Assembly (NCBI RefSeq): GCF_013408665.1
Contig: NZ_JACCCL010000001.1
Coordinates: 1,379,136 to 1,443,135 of the forward strand
Direction: 5' to 3'
Length of the DNA: 64,000 bases
Source of the DNA: Sporosarcina sp. JAI121
GTDB lineage: Bacteria; Bacillota; Bacilli; Bacillales_A; Planococcaceae
The notes beneath the pieces were generated by a model. The model saw nothing but the letters and a program-made list of their open reading frames with translations, was not told where the DNA came from and made no database searches. Positions 55,047-63,817 of the stretch are shown here, piece after piece. How positions within the stretch are numbered: the first letter of the stretch is position 1; each line of letters starts with the position of its first letter. The translations under genes and the position numbers were made by a program.

Positions 55047-55628
55047 ATGTATAAAAAATTATCAAGGAATCAAATGCTAGATATATTGAATAATATGAAT
55101 CGATCAGAACATATGAAAAAGTCCTTAGAGATTACTGACAGGGTCATTGCATCGAATGAATTCCAAAGTGCGGATACAATCGGGATAACGATTTCTCGTT
55201 ATCCCGAAGTGGACACACGCCCGCTTATCGAAGCGGCTTGGGAGGCGGGAAAACAGATTGCAGTCCCTAAATGCTTACATGCAACCCGCGAAATGGATTT
55301 TCGACTAATTACTACGTTCGATAATTTGGAAACGGTCTATGTGGATCTTTTAGAGCCGATTATCGATAAAACAGTGTCAGTCGGCAAAAATGAAATTGAT
55401 TTGCAGATTGTCCCTGGTGTCGTCTTTTCTGAAGAAGGATACAGGGTCGGCTTCGGCGGGGGGTACTACGACCGGTATTTACAAGGCTATAAGGGCGAAA
55501 CTTTATCGCTGGCGTTTGCAATTCAAACGGGTCAAGCGGTTCCTGTTGAACCTCACGACATTCCGGTCGGCAGAATTTTTACAGAAGAAAAGGTGATTGT
55601 TTGTCATGGCAGCGAGAGATGCAAATGA
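55047..55628 (+). CDS. yqgN: 5-formyltetrahydrofolate cyclo-ligase (YqgN)
   Basis: A 193-residue enzyme of one-carbon metabolism that turns 5-formyl-THF into 5,10-methenyl-THF with ATP. The C-terminal signature VGFGGGYYDRYL and the IVPGVVFSEEGYRVGFGGG context are diagnostic. ACGGAGGT lies before ATG 55047. It overlaps yqgQ by 4 bases. Same place as yqgN in B. subtilis. Confidence 0.93.
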   Translation: MYKKLSRNQMLDILNNMNRSEHMKKSLEITDRVIASNEFQSADTIGITISRYPEVDTRPLIEAAWEAGKQIAVPKCLHATREMDFRLITTFDNLETVYVDLLEPIIDKTVSVGKNEIDLQIVPGVVFSEEGYRVGFGGGYYDRYLQGYKGETLSLAFAIQTGQAVPVEPHDIPVGRIFTEEKVIVCHGSERCK

Positions 55629-55813
55629 AAGATTTCTATGATGTCCTTCAATTGCTGAAACGGTTCGGAATCTATACCTACACGGGAAATAAAAAAGATG
55701 ATATCGATATGGTGCAATCCGAAGTGAAAGATCTCTACGACAACGGTCTTCTGATGAAGCAAGATTATTTGAATGCCGTTCTGATTTTGCGCCAGGAAGC
55801 ATCGAAACTATGA
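55625..55813 (+). CDS. yqgQ: YqgQ-family protein (DUF910)
   Basis: A 62-residue small soluble protein starting MKDFYDVLQLLKRFGIYTYT, a clear DUF910/YqgQ sequence. ATG 55625 overlaps the yqgN stop (ATGA) and has AGCGAGAG upstream. Function unknown. In B. subtilis gluP and glcK flank yqgQ; neither is here. Confidence 0.88.
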   Translation: MKDFYDVLQLLKRFGIYTYTGNKKDDIDMVQSEVKDLYDNGLLMKQDYLNAVLILRQEASKL

Positions 55814-55951
55814 AATGAAAAATGGGAATATCCTCCTTTTGACCTTTTTTTAGTGGTTTGTGAAACTTTATTTCAGCTTCTGCGTCTAATTTGTAGTAAG
55901 ATTGATAAGAAAGCCTTTTATGCCAATTTTTTATTGAAAGGAAGAGATGGA

Positions 55952-57844
55952 ATGAGAAAAATGGTATGTTCAAAACATTCCGTACTCATCGTTGCAATAG
56001 TCGCAACCTGGTTGACAACTTATTTCGGTTATATTACAAGTTTCAATATGAAAATCGATAATATGATGCAGGAATTCATTCTCCTTTTGAATCCTCTCAG
56101 TTTTCTTTTATTTGTTTACGGAATTGCGCTATTCATCAAGAGTACGAAACGGCGTAACATTTATATACTGACGGTAAGTGTTATGACGTCAATTATTATG
56201 TTCAGTAATGCAGTGTTCTATAGATTCTTTAATGATTTCATTACATTACCGATCCTTTTTCAAACGAGTAACTTCGGGGATCTTTCATCCTCGGTTACAG
56301 CCAATCTCCACTTGACGGATGTATTCTTTTTCACGGATGTACTAATTATCTGTTTGGCAATCCGATTTATCCCCAAAAATGAACAGAAAGTGCAGCATAG
56401 TAAAATTGCCCGTAAGCTGTACTTTGTCATGACAGCTGCAATCATGATGATAAATCTGGGTCTAGCGGAAATGGAACGGCCACAATTATTAACACGCAGT
56501 TTCGATAGAGAACTTCTAGTGAAGAATATCGGGACATACAATTACCATATCTATGATTTGTTCATTCAATCCAAATCCCATGCTCAGCGTGCGCTTGCGG
56601 ACGGTAGTGAACTAGTTGAAGTAGGTAACTATATTAATGCGAACTACGCTGCTCCGGATCCTGAAATGTATGGAATTGCGGAAGGGCGCAATATCATCGC
56701 AATATCCCTGGAATCCTTACAGTCGTTCGTTATTAACGAGGAAATGGATGGACATGTCATTACGCCATTCCTAAATGAATTATCAAAGGATCCCGATACA
56801 TTCTATTTCTCTGACTTTTATCACAACACAGGTCTAGGAAAGACGTCAGATTCAGAATTTCTCCTTGAAAATTCGCTGTACCCGAGAAATGGCAGTGCAG
56901 TATTTTTCACACACAGCGGAAACACTTATGAATCAATGGCAGCTCAATTGGGCGAAAATGGATATTTCACGAATGTGATGCATCCGAATAACCGAAGCTT
57001 CTGGAACCGTGATATCATGTACGGCGCACTTGGCATCGATAAGTTCTATGATATTGAAAGCTATACTGTCGGTGAAGGAGAAGCGGTCAACTGGGGCATG
57101 AAAGATATCCCATTCTTCAATCAGTCGGTTGAGTTGATGAAAGAGATGCCGCAGCCTTTTTACTCAAGATTGATTACATTGACAAACCATCATCCATTCG
57201 ATCTTGACGAAGAAGATAAACTTATTCCTGAATATACTTCAAATTCAAATACGCTGAATAAATATTTCCAGACAGTTCGCTATATGGACGAAGCAGTCAA
57301 AATTCTGTTTGAGGACTTAAAAGCGAGCGGTTTGTATGACAATTCAATTATTGTGATGTATGGGGACCATTATGGTATTTCTGAAAATCATAACAAAGCG
57401 ATGGGTATGTATCTCGATAAGGAAATAACGCCTTTTGATAATGCGAAATTGCAGAGAGTTCCATTGTATATCCACATACCCGGTTATGGTAAAGGGAAGA
57501 CGATTGACGAAGTTTCAGGGCAAGTCGACTTACGACCTACCATTCTTCATCTGATGGGTCTCGATACGAAAGACGATATGTACCTTGGGGCGGACATTTT
57601 CTCACCTGATCATGAACCATTTGCAATCTTCCGTGACGGACGTTTTGTAACCGATAAAAATGTTTTCACGCAAGATGTCTGCTATGATACCGAGACTGGC
57701 GAAGAAACCGATAAAGGTGAATGTGAGCCGTTTATGGAACGCGCTTCAACCGAGCTGAATTACTCAGATATGATTATTAACGGAGATTTGCTCAGATTCA
57801 AAGAAGAACAGGGGAATACACCGGGGTCACCCGATAAGGAGTAA
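55952..57844 (+). CDS. ltaS: Lipoteichoic acid synthase family protein
   Basis: A 630-residue polyglycerolphosphate synthase. Five N-terminal membrane helices (within residues 8-170) precede an extracellular sulfatase-fold domain. Catalytic residues match S. aureus LtaS: Glu254 in ISLESLQS, Thr298 in GLGKTSDSEF as nucleophile, and the Asp-His pair in MYGDHYG. ATG 55952 has AAAGGAAG upstream. B. subtilis has yqgS, one of four LTA synthase paralogues, at the same position, so this may be that paralogue rather than the main enzyme. Confidence 0.92.
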   Translation: MRKMVCSKHSVLIVAIVATWLTTYFGYITSFNMKIDNMMQEFILLLNPLSFLLFVYGIALFIKSTKRRNIYILTVSVMTSIIMFSNAVFYRFFNDFITLPILFQTSNFGDLSSSVTANLHLTDVFFFTDVLIICLAIRFIPKNEQKVQHSKIARKLYFVMTAAIMMINLGLAEMERPQLLTRSFDRELLVKNIGTYNYHIYDLFIQSKSHAQRALADGSELVEVGNYINANYAAPDPEMYGIAEGRNIIAISLESLQSFVINEEMDGHVITPFLNELSKDPDTFYFSDFYHNTGLGKTSDSEFLLENSLYPRNGSAVFFTHSGNTYESMAAQLGENGYFTNVMHPNNRSFWNRDIMYGALGIDKFYDIESYTVGEGEAVNWGMKDIPFFNQSVELMKEMPQPFYSRLITLTNHHPFDLDEEDKLIPEYTSNSNTLNKYFQTVRYMDEAVKILFEDLKASGLYDNSIIVMYGDHYGISENHNKAMGMYLDKEITPFDNAKLQRVPLYIHIPGYGKGKTIDEVSGQVDLRPTILHLMGLDTKDDMYLGADIFSPDHEPFAIFRDGRFVTDKNVFTQDVCYDTETGEETDKGECEPFMERASTELNYSDMIINGDLLRFKEEQGNTPGSPDKE

Positions 57845-57858
57845 AAATCAATAAGGTA

Positions 57859-57890
57859 CTGCACGGAACTATCCGTGCAGCCTTTTTTTT
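57859..57890 (+). terminator. Terminator after ltaS
   Basis: CTGCACGGA (57859-57867) pairs with TCCGTGCAG (57872-57880), then CC and eight T. Confidence 0.88.
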
Positions 57891-57918
57891 AACTTAAATA
57901 GAGGGAGGGGGAGGTCCG

Positions 57919-59016
57919 GTGAGGAAAGGGTGGTTCATCTTTTGTGCGGCAGTCATGTTGCTGGCAGGCTGTACAGAGAAGGCGAAAGTGGTTGTAGAAA
58001 GCCCGAAGGACGTGGAAGCGCCTGAGGAAATTCCTTTGAGTGAAAAGGAACAGATTAAGATATTGCCTGCTGACCCTGCAAAATTTCACTTTGTTGTGGA
58101 CTGGCTGACGGAGACTAAAATCGTTTACGTTGAAAAAGAGAATGGATTCTATTTACTGAATAGTTTTGACGTGCAAACTGGTCAAAAGGAAACATTGTAT
58201 GAAGATGCATCAATAATCATCGACGCCCTCATACACCCCTCAAAGAAATATATTTTACTGCATACCAGTGTCGATACTTCATCCGCTACAATTAAAATTG
58301 TGACAACGGATGGTGCGGTATATGATGAAATTAAGGTTGCGTCCACAGAACTAGGGATTGAATGGAATGACATGGATCCGTCGCTCATCCTTCTAACGGC
58401 CTTCCACCAAGATTGGACGTTCGATTTATTTTTGTATAATGGAAAAAAAGAAGTTTTAAAAATATTGCCGATTGATGATCCTTTTCCGAAATGGCTTGGG
58501 ATAGATACAATTGCTTATAGCGATATGGAAGGTCATTTGCTCGATGGCGGTGAGATACATACATATAGCCTCGGCACTGAACTATGGGGACAGTTAAATG
58601 TTAGCGATGTTGTTTATTTTGATACATATGAAGACTCCATACTCTTTGTTCAAATAAATAAGGATGGAGATGCAAGTTATACAATTAAGAAAAAAGATGG
58701 CATCGTTCAATCCGAATGGAAGATGCCGGCGATCAGTAATTATTCAGAATGGATTTTCCCTGATATTGAATGGCATTCAAGTGATACCCTATTCCTGACC
58801 TCGCCTGAAACGGGCGGACAGCTTGATGAGCTTAAATCCCCTTATCGACTTGTTCGCGTTACAGCAGGTCAACAGGATGTTGTAACCGATGAATTCACGG
58901 AAGGAATCCTTCGATGTTCGCCATCAGGACAGAATTGCCTGACCGGCTACTCATCGGAAAATTTGATTGATGTGAAAAAGAAAACACAGACGACGTGGCT
59001 GACGTTCCCCAAGTAA
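57919..59016 (+). CDS. yqgU: YqgU-like lipoprotein
   Basis: A 365-residue exported lipoprotein. The signal ends in a lipobox LLAGC (Cys about residue 20). The mature part is rich in short beta-strand repeats with WLTETKIVYVEKENGFYLL and similar, suggesting a beta-propeller-like fold. GTG 57919 follows GGGGGAGG. It matches the position and type of B. subtilis yqgU. Function unknown. Confidence 0.8.
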   Translation: MRKGWFIFCAAVMLLAGCTEKAKVVVESPKDVEAPEEIPLSEKEQIKILPADPAKFHFVVDWLTETKIVYVEKENGFYLLNSFDVQTGQKETLYEDASIIIDALIHPSKKYILLHTSVDTSSATIKIVTTDGAVYDEIKVASTELGIEWNDMDPSLILLTAFHQDWTFDLFLYNGKKEVLKILPIDDPFPKWLGIDTIAYSDMEGHLLDGGEIHTYSLGTELWGQLNVSDVVYFDTYEDSILFVQINKDGDASYTIKKKDGIVQSEWKMPAISNYSEWIFPDIEWHSSDTLFLTSPETGGQLDELKSPYRLVRVTAGQQDVVTDEFTEGILRCSPSGQNCLTGYSSENLIDVKKKTQTTWLTFPK

Positions 59017-59059
59017 AATAAAAAACCTTTGTGTATGATACACAAAGGTTTTTTATTTT
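59015..59059. terminator. Bidirectional terminator between yqgU and yqgW
   Basis: A 21-bp perfect stem, 59015-59035 with 59039-59059, around a 3-base loop, with A/T-rich ends that provide U-runs in both directions. Confidence 0.92.
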
Positions 59060-59078
59060 GTCCATGGATTGGCAAATC

Positions 59079-59255
59079 TTATAGACTTGGTGGATATCCT
59101 TGGAAAACGACTGTAGCAATCGTGAAGCCTCCGAAAATAACTGCAGCTCCAAGGTTGAACAGGACGCTTAAAGCGTTACGTTCTTTGAAAGCTTGGACTG
59201 TACCAACCACCGCTAAAATTGCGATGAGCCCAAAAATGACCATCAATAAGTTCAT
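59079..59255 (-). CDS. yqgW: DUF2759 membrane protein (YqgW)
   Basis: A 58-residue protein with two hydrophobic helices (MVIFGLIAILAVVGTVQAF and ALSVLFNLGAAVIFGGFTIA) and the family ending FQGYPPSL. ATG 59255 has AAAGGAG on the minus strand about 10 bases upstream. It sits between yqgU and yqgX exactly as in B. subtilis. Function unknown. Confidence 0.85.
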   Translation of the reverse strand: MNLLMVIFGLIAILAVVGTVQAFKERNALSVLFNLGAAVIFGGFTIATVVFQGYPPSL

Positions 59256-59463
59256 AGTGAAGACACTCCTTTCAATAGGAACTTCTGCTAATACCGCTCA
59301 CATCCTGTGAGCTCTGCAGAAGTCAGCACATTCAGTGCAAGTCCGATTTAACGATATTCCTCTTCTATTGTACTGTTTACAATCTATTTTGTCGAGGTAA
59401 ATAAGTGACGATTGTTTGAATTCGTATTTCATGTTGCGTACTATGAGTAAAGAGGTGAAGATT

Positions 59464-60102
59464 ATGTTGGAAATCAGTATATACCCACTCGGACCAATCC
59501 AGACCAATTGTTATATCATCAGTGACAGTTTGGGAAATTGCTTAATTGTGGATCCAGGTGAAGAAAGTGCACGTCTCATCCGAAAAGTGGAAAGTAAGGA
59601 ATTGACGCCGACTGCAATTCTTCTGACGCATGCCCACTTCGATCATATCGGGGCCGTCGACAGCATAAGGGACCGTTATAATATTCCAGTTTATGTCCAT
59701 GAAGAGGAACAGGAGTGGCTGACGAATCCAAAATTGAACGGCTCTGCCAAATATTCTGGATTACCCGATGTTAGCAATAGAAAAGCGGATCATATTATCC
59801 GCGATGAAGGGATGATGTCGGTAGGATCATTCGAGTTTGAAGTCAGGCATACTCCGGGTCACTCACCGGGAAGTGTTTCTTATATTTTTGCGCCGTCCCG
59901 TTTTGCAATTGTGGGGGATACGCTCTTCAAACAAGGTGTCGGAAGGACGGATCTGCCTGGCGGGAACACGCATGTCTTGCTAGCATCGATACATGATAAA
60001 CTGCTTTCACTGGATGATGATTACAACATCTATCCCGGTCATGGACCATCTACAACTCCAGAGGAAGAAAAAGATTCGAATCCTTTTTTGAATGGATTCT
60101 GA
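59464..60102 (+). CDS. yqgX: Metallo-beta-lactamase-fold hydrolase YqgX (glyoxalase II-like)
   Basis: A 212-residue metal hydrolase. The motif THAHFDHIGA (HxHxDH), the His in HTPGHSPGS, the Asp in VGDTLF and the C-terminal His in YPGHGPST give the binuclear metal site. YqgX-type proteins hydrolyse thioesters and bacillithiol or glutathione conjugates by family. ATG 59464 follows AGAGGTGAAG. It lies divergently from yqgW. Confidence 0.88.
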   Translation: MLEISIYPLGPIQTNCYIISDSLGNCLIVDPGEESARLIRKVESKELTPTAILLTHAHFDHIGAVDSIRDRYNIPVYVHEEEQEWLTNPKLNGSAKYSGLPDVSNRKADHIIRDEGMMSVGSFEFEVRHTPGHSPGSVSYIFAPSRFAIVGDTLFKQGVGRTDLPGGNTHVLLASIHDKLLSLDDDYNIYPGHGPSTTPEEEKDSNPFLNGF

Positions 60103-60124
60103 ACGAATGTTAACTATAAAAACA

Positions 60125-60153
60125 AAAAAACAGCCAAAAATAGGCTGTTTTTT
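60125..60153. terminator. Bidirectional terminator between yqgX and yqgY
   Basis: AAAAAACAGCC (60125-60135) pairs perfectly with GGCTGTTTTTT (60143-60153). Confidence 0.88.
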
Positions 60154-60164
60154 CGTATGTACTT

Positions 60165-60407
60165 TTAGTGGCCAGCGCCAGGTACGTGTATAAACGTTGT
60201 GTAGTAGCTGAATCCGACCATGAACACCATCAGATATGCTCCAAATAAGTACATGTACATCCGCTCTGTCAGGTTCAAATATCCAAGTAGTAGGAAGAAC
60301 CCAGTGTTCGCAACAAAAAGAAGTGCGGCTGGCAGCATGTCTCCTATATAAAACATTACTGCAAATATGCCTGTCCAGAAGCCCATCAACTTGAACATGT
60401 TATCCAT
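60165..60407 (-). CDS. yqgY: DUF2626 membrane protein (YqgY)
   Basis: An 80-residue protein with three hydrophobic helices (about 8-22, 25-40 and 48-66; MGFWTGIFAVMFYIGDMLPA at the start) and the ending FIHVPGAGH. ATG 60407 has AAGGAGG on the minus strand. Convergent with yqgX as in B. subtilis. Function unknown. Confidence 0.85.
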   Translation of the reverse strand: MDNMFKLMGFWTGIFAVMFYIGDMLPAALLFVANTGFFLLLGYLNLTERMYMYLFGAYLMVFMVGFSYYTTFIHVPGAGH

Positions 60408-60620
60408 GTGTGCGTCCCTCCTTAATAAAACATTACAATAAGCTCCCATTCATTATAAAGGATAACAACTGCAGATGTAAACTCCAATCGTTCTTTCATT
60501 GTGACAAAGACGTGTATTAATGGTGTTTTCATGAAAAATGAAATTTACTGCGGAATACAGGATGAAAATTCATATATTCCGTCTTTTTACTAATACATAA
60601 TTCGACTTTGAGGGAAAGTA

Positions 60621-60649
60621 TTCCCAATATTAAGTACAAATCGTATACT
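60621..60649 (+). promoter_or_regulatory. Candidate SigA promoter of comG
   Basis: TTCCCA (60621-60626), 17-base spacer, TATACT (60644-60649), about 53 bases before the comGA ATG. Farther upstream lies AAAAATGAAATTTA (about 60534-60547), at best a degenerate ComK half-site, and a weak stem (CGGAATA 60551-60557 with TATTCCG 60575-60581) followed by TCTTTTT. The remaining gap from 60408 holds nothing else that I see. Confidence 0.5.
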
Positions 60650-60701
60650 ATGCCCATAGGCGGATGTAATTTAACCGTTTTCAAAGAAAGAGGGGTGTTC
60701 A

Positions 60702-61709
60702 ATGATTAGGAATGACAACGTAGTAGAACACAAAAGTTTTGACCTGTTGGAGAAAGCGATAAAATACGAGGCGACTGATATTCACCTCGTCCCAATGAAG
60801 GAAGGATATGATGTGTCCTTCAAGAAAGATTCAAGACTGGACCGGTCCGGGACAATTCCCCTACAGTTGGCGGGCCGAATGATTTTATTTTACAAATACC
60901 TATCCTCACTCGACATCAGCGATAAACGTAAACCCCAAAGCGGATCTTTTCACAAACAGGTACAGGGAGAGAACTATTCTTTCCGGGTATCAACAATCCC
61001 ATCGATTCAAATGAAAGAAAGTGTGGTTATTCGGCTACAGAGACATGACCAAATTGTTTCAATCGATGAATTATGCATCGAAAAATCTTGGGCCGATAAA
61101 TTGCGTCAGGCTGTTTCTGAACCCCAAGGACTGGTGTTTCTCACAGGTCCAACCGGATGTGGTAAGACCACGACTATCTATTCTTTAACGGCACATTGTG
61201 TCAACCATCTTGAACGGCATGTAATCACATTGGAAGACCCCGTCGAAAACAATCATTCGCATCTGCTTCAAATTCAAGTGAACGAACGTTCAGGTATGAC
61301 CTATTCTGCTGGTCTAAAGGCGATTTTACGCCATTCCCCCGATGTTATCATGATTGGGGAAATCCGGGATAGTGAAACAGCAAAGATTGCGGTTCAGGCT
61401 GCATTGACGGGACATTTAGTTTTGACTACGGTTCACTCAAAGGATCCTGCGGGCTGTTTTTACAGAATGATGGATTTTGGTATTACAGCGGAGGAATTAA
61501 GACAAACGATTGTTTGTATATCAGCGCAGCGTCTTATTCGGCGGATGTCCGGAAAGAGAGGGGCGGTATTTGAAATCATACAAGGGGAAAATCTTGCTGC
61601 AATGACAGATGCAATCATAAAAGGGGACAGGGTAGTTGTACCAGATGAACTTAGAGTAGAATCCCTTGTTCGGAAATACAACAGTTCAGGTGTGATGCAT
61701 AATGAGTAG
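60702..61709 (+). CDS. comGA: Competence pilus assembly ATPase ComGA
   Basis: A 335-residue secretion/traffic ATPase powering the competence pseudopilus. Walker A is GPTGCGKTT (about residue 148), the Asp box and Walker B are in VITLEDPVEN and VIMIGEIRD, and the His box is in LVLTTVHSKDP. It lacks the longer N-terminal domain of PilB-type ATPases, as expected for ComGA. GAGGGGTG precedes ATG 60702. It overlaps comGB by 8 bases. Confidence 0.95.
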   Translation: MIRNDNVVEHKSFDLLEKAIKYEATDIHLVPMKEGYDVSFKKDSRLDRSGTIPLQLAGRMILFYKYLSSLDISDKRKPQSGSFHKQVQGENYSFRVSTIPSIQMKESVVIRLQRHDQIVSIDELCIEKSWADKLRQAVSEPQGLVFLTGPTGCGKTTTIYSLTAHCVNHLERHVITLEDPVENNHSHLLQIQVNERSGMTYSAGLKAILRHSPDVIMIGEIRDSETAKIAVQAALTGHLVLTTVHSKDPAGCFYRMMDFGITAEELRQTIVCISAQRLIRRMSGKRGAVFEIIQGENLAAMTDAIIKGDRVVVPDELRVESLVRKYNSSGVMHNE

Positions 61710-62757
61710 ACGTGCATGGAAAATGCAATTCCGTAAAAAAGAAGCCATTCAAAATCGGCCGGTATTCCTTGAAAGGCTCTCCGTTTTATTAACGGAGGGT
61801 TATACATTTCACGAGGGAATCATTTTATTATTGCCCCATCATATGAAAGATTACAAGGGGATGTTGGAGACTATGGATAATGATTTTAAGGAAGGGCTGG
61901 GCGTCATCCATATCCTGTCGCGAATCGGATTTTCATCAAGTGCACTTCTTCCCATTGCGATAGCTGAAATGGATGGCAGAGTCGCGCAGGCATTGGGTGG
62001 TACAGCGGCACGTTTAAAGCGGATGGAAGAAAAGAGGAAGAAGCTAAAAAACCTTCTCATTTATCCAATCTTCCTTTTAGTTATCATCTCCGCGCTCCTA
62101 ATCGCATTCCGCAAGTTTTTCTTGCCCAATATGCAGTTAATGACGAATTCTAGAATAAGTGAAGACGAAGGCATTGTCTCGGTATTGCCTTCCTTAGTGA
62201 CGAAAATCCCGGATATTATTATGGGTGTGGTACTACTATCTTTAGTGTTGACAGCCATTTGTGTCTTCGTTTACGGAAAACTTTTGCCCGGAACTAAAAT
62301 ACGTGTAGTAATGTCCATACCTATTGCAGGAACTTTCTTTTCAGTCGTTAAGACCCGGGACTTCTCAAGTGAAATCGGAGGCTTGCTTGAATCGGGTCTT
62401 TCCATGCAAAACGCATTGGATGTGTTAACTGATCAGAAATTGGATATCGTTTTGAGCGAGATTGCAAAAAATGTAAAAGAACAAGTCATCTACGGGGAAT
62501 CGTTCCACATTGCAGTCAGCAGGACGGAAGGATTGATGGATCAATTATCCGCATTCGCCAAGCATGGGGCGGATAGCGGGTATTTGCCGAAGGAATTGCA
62601 GTTATACAGCGAGCACCTCACTGAAACGATCGATGAGAAGCTGACGAAGGCTTTAGCGATGCTGCAGCCGGCATTATTCAGCATCATTGCTATATGTATA
62701 TTAGCTGCTTATCTTGCATTACTATTACCGGTTTACGGAATGATGGATAAATTATAA
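61702..62757 (+). CDS. comGB: Competence pilus membrane platform ComGB
   Basis: A 351-residue GspF/PilC-family protein. Three membrane helices (about residues 115-135, 170-190 and 323-345) separate two copies of the GspF domain. It forms the membrane base that works with ComGA. Start overlaps comGA; comGC follows after 14 bases. Confidence 0.93.
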   Translation: MSRRAWKMQFRKKEAIQNRPVFLERLSVLLTEGYTFHEGIILLLPHHMKDYKGMLETMDNDFKEGLGVIHILSRIGFSSSALLPIAIAEMDGRVAQALGGTAARLKRMEEKRKKLKNLLIYPIFLLVIISALLIAFRKFFLPNMQLMTNSRISEDEGIVSVLPSLVTKIPDIIMGVVLLSLVLTAICVFVYGKLLPGTKIRVVMSIPIAGTFFSVVKTRDFSSEIGGLLESGLSMQNALDVLTDQKLDIVLSEIAKNVKEQVIYGESFHIAVSRTEGLMDQLSAFAKHGADSGYLPKELQLYSEHLTETIDEKLTKALAMLQPALFSIIAICILAAYLALLLPVYGMMDKL

Positions 62758-62771
62758 GGGAGAGGAAATAG

Positions 62772-63083
62772 ATGAAATTCATTTATAATGAAAAGGCTTT
62801 TACGCTAATTGAAATGATGATCGTTTTATTGATCATTTCGGTTCTGATTCTTATCGCTATCCCGAATGTCACAAAGCATTCGAAGTCCATAGATGAAAAA
62901 GGCTGTGATGCATATATGAAAATGGTTCAAGGGCAAGTCGAAGCATATAAAATGGATAAAAAACTTATACCGTCATCTATCGGTGAATTGGTGGAAGAGG
63001 AATATCTGCCGAAAAACGCGCAGTGTCCAGACGGCACTCAACTATCAATCGACAACGGTACGGTAAATAAAGTAGGATCGTGA
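62772..63083 (+). CDS. comGC: Major competence pseudopilin ComGC
   Basis: A 103-residue type IV-like prepilin. The cleavage site is KA|FTLIEMMIVLLII, with the conserved Glu5 of the mature protein and a hydrophobic N-terminal helix. Two cysteines (about 45 and 85) could form the disulfide known for B. subtilis ComGC. It is processed by the ComC peptidase, which is outside this window. GGGAGAGG precedes the ATG. Confidence 0.95.
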   Translation: MKFIYNEKAFTLIEMMIVLLIISVLILIAIPNVTKHSKSIDEKGCDAYMKMVQGQVEAYKMDKKLIPSSIGELVEEEYLPKNAQCPDGTQLSIDNGTVNKVGS

Positions 63084-63087
63084 GTAA

Positions 63088-63528
63088 ATGGGGGAGGATA
63101 CTAACGAAAGCGGATTCACTTTTGTTGAAATGATACTAGTTCTTGCTGTGCTAGCGATCATGACGGCAATCATATTTCCGGTCAGTGCCAAATGGATACG
63201 TACTGCATCCGAAGAAGAGGCAGTTCAAGCACTGATTGCATCTATTTATAGTTTACAAGCTCATTCTATGGCAAATTATATCGTCACAAAGTTGGAGTTC
63301 AAGCATTCGGGTACAGAGTATACTACTTCGGACTTAGAGGGGAATATCATTACAAAAACTGTTTTTCCTGAAGGGATGCGTTATGTAGGTTCCAGCCAAT
63401 TTAATGTAATTGAATTCCGTGCAGACGGAGATATCGTCAAAACAGGTACAATTACCCTTTCAACAAGTACAGGCCTTATCGAAATAAGATTACAATTTCA
63501 GCGCGGGAGGATGATCATCTATGAATGA
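63088..63528 (+). CDS. comGD: Minor competence pseudopilin ComGD
   Basis: A 146-residue prepilin-like protein with ESG|FTFVEMILVLAVLAIM as the processing site and N-terminal helix. It follows comGC by 4 bases and overlaps comGE by 8 bases. The short start-to-start spacing shows a tightly packed operon. Confidence 0.9.
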   Translation: MGEDTNESGFTFVEMILVLAVLAIMTAIIFPVSAKWIRTASEEEAVQALIASIYSLQAHSMANYIVTKLEFKHSGTEYTTSDLEGNIITKTVFPEGMRYVGSSQFNVIEFRADGDIVKTGTITLSTSTGLIEIRLQFQRGRMIIYE

Positions 63529-63817
63529 AGGGGGCTACTCATGGCTGGAAGCTATTCTTGCACTGACGATTGCAATCGTGATATTCGGAACGCTACTACC
63601 CTTCGCGACCATGGTGACTTCGGATTTGCAGGCGAGAAAGATGCACATGTATGCAGCTGAAACCGCCCTTCAAGGATCCATCTACTTTAGTTCGCATGGC
63701 CTGATGGAAGGTATCCGTCAGGTTGATGGAGTGGATTACAATTGGAACATTAACGGTGAAGTCGTCTGTGTGTCATACGAAATTGTGGATAAGGTATTCA
63801 ATAAATGCGTGAAATGA
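63521..63817 (+). CDS. comGE: Minor competence pseudopilin ComGE
   Basis: A 98-residue protein with a prepilin-like N-terminus (NEGGYSWLEAILALTIAIVI), the hydrophobic helix at about 12-32, and a small soluble part with two cysteines. Position in the operon identifies it as ComGE; similarity among ComGE proteins is low. Confidence 0.82.
   Translation: MNEGGYSWLEAILALTIAIVIFGTLLPFATMVTSDLQARKMHMYAAETALQGSIYFSSHGLMEGIRQVDGVDYNWNINGEVVCVSYEIVDKVFNKCVK

Noticed and set aside
60551..60587. Terminator-like stem upstream of comG
   Set aside because: Seven-base stem with a 17-base loop and no gene upstream on the plus strand to terminate; too weak to list on its own.
60528..60590. ComK box before comG
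   Set aside because: Only one degenerate AAAA-N5-TTTA half-site is visible; the paired arrangement known from B. subtilis is not convincing.
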